A DNA stretch of 45,153 nucleotides from DMER01 sp003451645 (GTDB lineage Bacteria > Pseudomonadota > Alphaproteobacteria > Micropepsales > Micropepsaceae). Positions 41,731-45,153 of the stretch are shown here, piece by piece. The notes beneath the pieces are model-generated. The model saw only the letters and a list, made by a program, of their open reading frames with translations, did no database searches and was not told the origin of the DNA. The stretch is taken from NCBI GenBank assembly GCA_031976175.1, contig DALYLR010000031.1:1-45153 (forward strand), read 5' to 3'. Each line of letters starts with the position of its first letter. The stretch's first letter is position 1. The position numbers and the translations under genes are program-made.

Positions 41731-42681
41731 ATGACAGTGTTGAAGCAGCGCCATTTGCTTGGCATCCAAGCACTCACGCGGCCTGAGATCGAATCCTTGC
41801 TCGATCTTGGGGACAGTTACGTGCCGCTGTCGCGCGAGGTCCGCAAGAAGACGGACATCCTCAAAGGCCGTACACAGATCAACCTGTTCTTTGAAAGCTC
41901 CACCCGCACTCAAAGCTCGTTCGAACTAGCGGGCAAGCGGCTGGGCGCGGATGTCATGAACATGGCGGTCGCGAATTCGGCGACAAAAAAAGGCGAGACC
42001 GTGATTGACACCGCCATGACGCTCAATGCGATGCGGCCGGATATTATTGTCGTCCGCCATCAGGATTCCGGCGCAGTGGCCCTGCTTGCGGATCGCGTAA
42101 CCTGCTCCGTCATCAATGCAGGCGACGGCGCGCATGAGCACCCAACGCAAGCGCTGCTCGACGCGCTCACCATCCGCCGCCGCTTGGGCCGGATAGAAGG
42201 CCTCACCGTGGCAATCTGCGGTGACATTCTGCACAGCCGCGTCGCGCGCTCCAACGTCCTGCTGCTGTCAAAACTTGGTGCCCATGTCCGCTTGATCGGC
42301 CCCAAGACCCTGATGCCTGCCGGTGTGGAGCGTTGGGGCGCCAGCGTCTTTCATACCATGACCGAGGGTCTACGCAGCGCGGACATTGTGATGATGCTTC
42401 GCTTGCAGATCGAGCGCATGGCAGGGGACTTTGTTCCCTCCATCCGGGAGTATTTCCACTTCTATGGGCTTGATCATGCCAAACTGAAGCAGGCTAAGCC
42501 CGGCGCGCTCGTCATGCACCCCGGCCCCATGAATCGCGGTGTGGAAATCGACAGCGCCATTGCCGATGATGTCGAGCTGAGCCTCATTCAGGAGCAGGTC
42601 GAGATGGGTGTAGCGGTGCGGATGGGTGTGCTGGATGCCGTTGCCCGGCACTTGCCCAATGATCCGGCGGGGGCGCAATGA
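41731..42681 (+). CDS. pyrB: Aspartate carbamoyltransferase catalytic subunit
   Basis: PyrB (316 residues) forms carbamoyl-aspartate from carbamoyl phosphate and aspartate. The carbamoyl-phosphate loop is LFFESSTRTQSSFELAGKRLG; HPTQALLDALTI and the aspartate-binding LMLRLQIERM-like segment and HPGPMNRGVEI follow. ATG 41731 aligns with the family start although no ribosome binding site is seen. The stop overlaps the next ATG (ATGA). The coupled gene is a dihydroorotase homologue without catalytic ligands, which in several bacteria is needed to hold PyrB in its active dodecamer. Confidence 0.95.
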   Translation: MTVLKQRHLLGIQALTRPEIESLLDLGDSYVPLSREVRKKTDILKGRTQINLFFESSTRTQSSFELAGKRLGADVMNMAVANSATKKGETVIDTAMTLNAMRPDIIVVRHQDSGAVALLADRVTCSVINAGDGAHEHPTQALLDALTIRRRLGRIEGLTVAICGDILHSRVARSNVLLLSKLGAHVRLIGPKTLMPAGVERWGASVFHTMTEGLRSADIVMMLRLQIERMAGDFVPSIREYFHFYGLDHAKLKQAKPGALVMHPGPMNRGVEIDSAIADDVELSLIQEQVEMGVAVRMGVLDAVARHLPNDPAGAQ

Positions 42682-44003
42682 CCGCGTCCCAACCAACAGC
42701 CGCGAGGCCATTCGCGATTAGGAATGTGCGCTTGCTGGACCCTGAGAGTGGCTACGATGCGCATGGCGCGCTTCTGGCCGAGGACGGCAAAATTACGGCG
42801 ATGGGCCCCACGATTTTCGGTCGTGACTTGTTTGGCGAGCAAATCCCAGCAGGCGCCGAGGTGATCGACGGCGGTGGGCACATCTTATGCCCCGGCTTCA
42901 TCGACATGCGTGTCTTCACGGGCGAACCGGGCAGCGAGCATCGCGAAACACTGGAGAGCGCCTCGCGCGCCGCAGCAGCCGGCGGCGTCACAACCTTTGT
43001 CATGATGCCGGACACGGACCCCATCATCGATGATGCGGCGCTGGTTGACTTCATCCTTCGGCGCGCGCTGGCAACGGCGTCTGTCCGCGTGCTGCCTGCG
43101 GCGGCCCTCACACGCGGCCTCAAGGGTGAGGCCATGACCGAGTTCGGGCTGCTGCAGGAGGCAGGCGCCGTGATGGTCACGGACGCAACGCGCGCTGTTG
43201 GCAATGCGCTGGTCATGCGGCGCTGCCTGTCTTACGCGTCCAATTTCGACGTCCTTGTCGCGCCCCATATCGACGTGCCCGAGTTGGCGCAAGGGGCCGC
43301 CAATGAAGGTGAGTTCGCGGGCCGCATGGGTCTTCCGGGCATTCCTGGGATAGCTGAGGTCATTGGCCTTGAGCGGGACTTGCGTTTGCTGGCGGGCACG
43401 GGTGCGCGCTATCATGCGGGTCAAGTCTCAACCGCAGAGTCGCTGGAGGTTATCCGGCGCGCCAGGGCGCAAGGCCTCACCATCAGCTGCGCAGTCTCCG
43501 CCCACCATCTGGCGCTCAATGAACTCGACATTGCCGACTACAAGACCTTCGCCAAGGTCCATCCGCCCTTGCGTGCGGAGTGGGAGCGCCAGGCCCTTGT
43601 GGAGGGTGTGCGCGATGGCACGATCGACGCAATTGTCTCAAGCCACGATCCGCAGGCGACCGAGGCCAAACGGCTTCCCTTTGCTCAGGCGGCTTTTGGT
43701 GCGATCGGTCTGGAGACCTTACTCCCCGCGTCTTTAGGTCTGTACCACAATGCAGGCGTCGCATTGCGGGACGTTCTGGCCAAGCTAACCTGCGGACCGG
43801 CCAATATCTTGCGGCTGCCGCAAGGACGTTTGGCGCCAGGCGCGCCTGCGGATTTGGTGCTGTTCGATCCCGATGCCCCGGTCAGAATCGACCCACAGAC
43901 CTTTCACTCCCATACCAAGAATTCGCCCTTCAAGGGCCGCCTGATGAATGGCCGCGTGCTGCGCACGATTGTCGGCGGCCGCCAAGTCTACGCAGCCGGC
44001 TGA
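42678..44003 (+). CDS. Non-catalytic dihydroorotase-like subunit (PyrC'/PyrX type)
   Basis: 441-residue protein with the whole amidohydrolase/dihydroorotase framework (GFIDMRVFTGEPG, AAAAGGVTTFVMMPDTDP, VSTAESLEVIRRA, PFAQAAFGAIGLETLLP), but the metal site is gone. The N-terminal HxH is Arg78-Val-Phe80, the His of the usual HVST is Gln249 (GQVST), and the Asp of ATDHAPH is Ser322 (VSSHDPQ). It should not hydrolyse dihydroorotate. Homologues of this kind bind aspartate carbamoyltransferase as a structural subunit, which fits the four-base overlap with pyrB. A catalytic pyrC must be encoded elsewhere. Confidence 0.85.
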   Translation: MTASQPTAARPFAIRNVRLLDPESGYDAHGALLAEDGKITAMGPTIFGRDLFGEQIPAGAEVIDGGGHILCPGFIDMRVFTGEPGSEHRETLESASRAAAAGGVTTFVMMPDTDPIIDDAALVDFILRRALATASVRVLPAAALTRGLKGEAMTEFGLLQEAGAVMVTDATRAVGNALVMRRCLSYASNFDVLVAPHIDVPELAQGAANEGEFAGRMGLPGIPGIAEVIGLERDLRLLAGTGARYHAGQVSTAESLEVIRRARAQGLTISCAVSAHHLALNELDIADYKTFAKVHPPLRAEWERQALVEGVRDGTIDAIVSSHDPQATEAKRLPFAQAAFGAIGLETLLPASLGLYHNAGVALRDVLAKLTCGPANILRLPQGRLAPGAPADLVLFDPDAPVRIDPQTFHSHTKNSPFKGRLMNGRVLRTIVGGRQVYAAG

Positions 44004-44074
44004 ACCACGCTTGACAACGCTTGGTGCGGCAGGCGAATCCGTTATCAGCAAGCAACCCATTTGGCCAGAATTCC

Positions 44075-44719
44075 ATGCCCATTGCCTTCCCCGATCCCAT
44101 TTCCTGGAGCATGAGCGGGCCCTATTACCTCGCAGCACTCGCAGGCGGTTATTTGCTGGGCTCGATCCCGTTCAGCTATTTGATCGCGCAGTGGTTCGGC
44201 CATGGCGACATCCGCAACATTGGCTCCGGCAATGTGGGCGCCACCAATGTGTTGCGGACGGGCGACAAGCGCGCTGCGGCGCTGGCCCTCCTTGGCGATT
44301 TGGGCAAGGCTGCCCTGGCTGTGCAGATCGGTAAGTATTTCGGCAATGAGATTGCCTTCTTTACGGCATTAGGCGCTTTCACCGGCCATGTCTTCCCCGT
44401 TTGGCTGCGCTTCCAGGGGGGCAAGGGCGTTGCGACCTATGCCGGGACACTGCTGGCCTTGGATATCGAGGTATTTCTAGTCAGCATGCTGACTTGGGTG
44501 GGCGTCGCTTTATTGACCCGGATTTCATCCCTGAGCGCACTAGTGACCGCCCTGCTCGTGCCGGTTTACATGGCCCTCGACAGTCAACCGCTGTTCGCGG
44601 GCCTGACCCTGCTCCTGGGGATTTTGGTGTACATCACCCACCGCTCCAATATCGCGCGCCTCGTGAGCGGCACTGAACCGCGCATTGGTCAGTCCAAGGC
44701 CGTCCCCCCGGCTGCATGA
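44075..44719 (+). CDS. plsY: Glycerol-3-phosphate acyltransferase
   Basis: PlsY (214 residues) is an integral membrane enzyme that acylates glycerol-3-phosphate from acyl-phosphate, the first step of phospholipid synthesis. Motifs in order are YLLGSIPFSYLIAQW, GSGNVGATNVLRTGDK, GHVFPVWLRFQGGKGVAT and YITHRSNIARLVSGTEPR. About five membrane helices are visible. ATG 44075 gives the normal length; a GTG/ATG further upstream is less likely. It follows the PyrC-like gene after 71 bases, a common alphaproteobacterial order. Confidence 0.94.
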   Translation: MPIAFPDPISWSMSGPYYLAALAGGYLLGSIPFSYLIAQWFGHGDIRNIGSGNVGATNVLRTGDKRAAALALLGDLGKAALAVQIGKYFGNEIAFFTALGAFTGHVFPVWLRFQGGKGVATYAGTLLALDIEVFLVSMLTWVGVALLTRISSLSALVTALLVPVYMALDSQPLFAGLTLLLGILVYITHRSNIARLVSGTEPRIGQSKAVPPAA

Positions 44720-44722
44720 AAA

Positions 44723-44748
44723 TGGCCGCCAGGCGAACCCGGCGGCCA
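44723..44748 (-). terminator. Hairpin between plsY and the 29-residue peptide gene
   Basis: Perfect 8-bp arms TGGCCGCC (44723-44730) and GGCGGCCA (44741-44748) with a 10-base loop. Read on the minus strand the stem is followed by TTTT, as an intrinsic terminator of the small peptide gene should be; read on the plus strand it follows plsY closely but lacks a T tract. It may serve both genes. Confidence 0.6.
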
Positions 44749-44780
44749 ATACGCAAGTAACTAGCTGTGCTTGGTTGTCC

Positions 44781-44870
44781 TTAGATGCCGATCGTTGAGA
44801 TCGCCATCGCGGTCGCCGCTGCAGCGATAAACGCAAAGGCTACGATGGCCCCGAAGTGAGACAATGACAT
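44781..44870 (-). CDS. 29-residue hydrophobic peptide (small membrane protein)
   Basis: Short open frame too small for usual gene callers. The peptide is MSLSHFGAIVAFAFIAAAAT followed by AMAISTIGI: two polar residues, then a single membrane-spanning Ala/Ile/Phe-rich helix. AGGAGG lies six bases before the ATG, the best ribosome binding site in the window, and a hairpin with a T tract (44723-44748) follows the stop. The upstream region holds several palindromes. The combination strongly suggests a translated small membrane protein; the function is unknown. A toxin-like or regulatory role is possible but nothing shows it. Confidence 0.6.
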   Translation of the reverse strand: MSLSHFGAIVAFAFIAAAATAMAISTIGI

Positions 44871-44947
44871 AGCAACCTCCTCTCGTTATCACGCGGCAAG
44901 ATTGTCGCGGGCCGTTGATATGACGTTTTGATGACATCGCCGCAAGT

Positions 44948-44995
44948 GGAATTGTGTAATTCCAATTACACTTTTGTGACACAAAGGTTCACAAA
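44948..44995. promoter_or_regulatory. Cluster of three palindromes upstream of the small peptide gene
   Basis: GGAATT-GTGT-AATTCC (44948-44963) overlaps GTGTAATT-CC-AATTACAC (44954-44971, 8-bp perfect arms), and TTTGTGA-N9-TCACAAA (44973-44995, 7-bp arms) follows immediately. They lie 80-125 bases before the start of the 29-residue gene and look like operator sites. The third resembles but does not match the CRP/FNR spacing. Confidence 0.5.
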
Positions 44996-45073
44996 GCGAA
45001 TTTGCACGCAATCACAATGAGTTATACGGAGCTTCGCGCACCTCGAAGGGGGCGCCCAATCAGCCGAAGGAGC

Positions 45074-45153
45074 TCAGCCCCCTGCGACTGGCAAGGGTGT
45101 TGCCCTGGCAATGTCGGGGCTGATCATCGGGTCGGTCTCGGCCTCCGCGAGCC
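45074..45153 (-). CDS. Possible C-terminus of a protein entering from the right edge
   Basis: On the minus strand an open frame enters from the right edge and ends at a TGA (45074-45076) with residues LAEAETDPMISPDIARATPLPVAGG. It looks like ordinary soluble protein but is too short to identify. A plus-strand frame (from 45111, MSGLIIGSVSASAS) also stays open to the edge. Neither is secure. The 45000-45073 stretch shows nothing else. Confidence 0.2.
   Translation of the reverse strand, partial: LAEAETDPMISPDIARATPLPVAGG

Noticed and set aside
44973..44995. CRP/FNR-type site
   Set aside because: The TTTGTGA/TCACAAA arms are separated by nine bases rather than the four to six expected, so only a generic palindrome is reported.

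Overview
The window (about 45 kb, roughly 58-60% G+C, genes nearly end to end) looks like a chromosomal segment of an alphaproteobacterium. The evidence is established gene order and signatures: rpoZ-rel-pyrE-pdxJ-acpS-lepB-rnc-era-recO-parC on one strand, a gatCAB cluster, a pyrB/pseudo-pyrC/plsY run, a PleC/DivJ-type sensor kinase behind a full TTAA-N7-TTAA CtrA box, and tandem DUF1289 genes. I cannot place it below class. Two short runs of N (in pdxJ and in the lytic transglycosylase gene) point to a draft or metagenome assembly. No tRNA, rRNA, insertion sequence, prophage or CRISPR array is visible.

Layout. (1) 1-2923: two tandem oligopeptide-type solute-binding proteins, the first cut by the window edge. 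(2) 2956-9361: an acyl-CoA catabolism island with two large and one small acyl-CoA dehydrogenase subunit, a crotonase and an ABM-fold protein, interrupted by the sensor kinase. (3) 9472-11959: divergent cobT/cobS (end of cobalamin assembly) and two DUF1289 genes. (4) 11963-22820, minus strand: a long housekeeping run, transcribed rpoZ to parC, covering stringent response, pyrimidine and pyridoxine synthesis, ACP activation, two signal peptidases I, RNase III, Era, RecO and topoisomerase IV. (5) 22914-28913: folK, a NYN-domain RNase coupled to a family-5 uracil-DNA glycosylase, smpB, dapA and a soluble lytic transglycosylase with a basic tail. (6) 28926-30979: a crotonase, a one-repeat Sel1 protein and a histone H1-like Lys/Ala protein with an unusually elaborate terminator. 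(7) 30980-34238: gatCAB. (8) 34307-37259: an orphan beta-rich protein, an isocitrate dehydrogenase with a C-terminal extension, and a divergent LysR regulator. (9) 37290-38046: a PIN-domain toxin-antitoxin pair with a palindrome over the antitoxin start codon. (10) 38071-41672: SDR oxidoreductase, ruvX, an MFS carrier and an AEC carrier. (11) 41731-44719: pyrB, a dihydroorotase homologue lacking its metal ligands, and plsY. (12) 44720-45153: a hairpin, an unlisted 29-residue hydrophobic peptide gene with an excellent ribosome binding site, and a dense cluster of palindromes upstream of it.

Most of the window is core metabolism and information processing. The accessory or less explained material is the acyl-CoA island with its CtrA-linked kinase, the toxin-antitoxin locus, the H1-like protein and its 3' structure, the 34.3 kb orphan, and the small peptide locus at the right edge.
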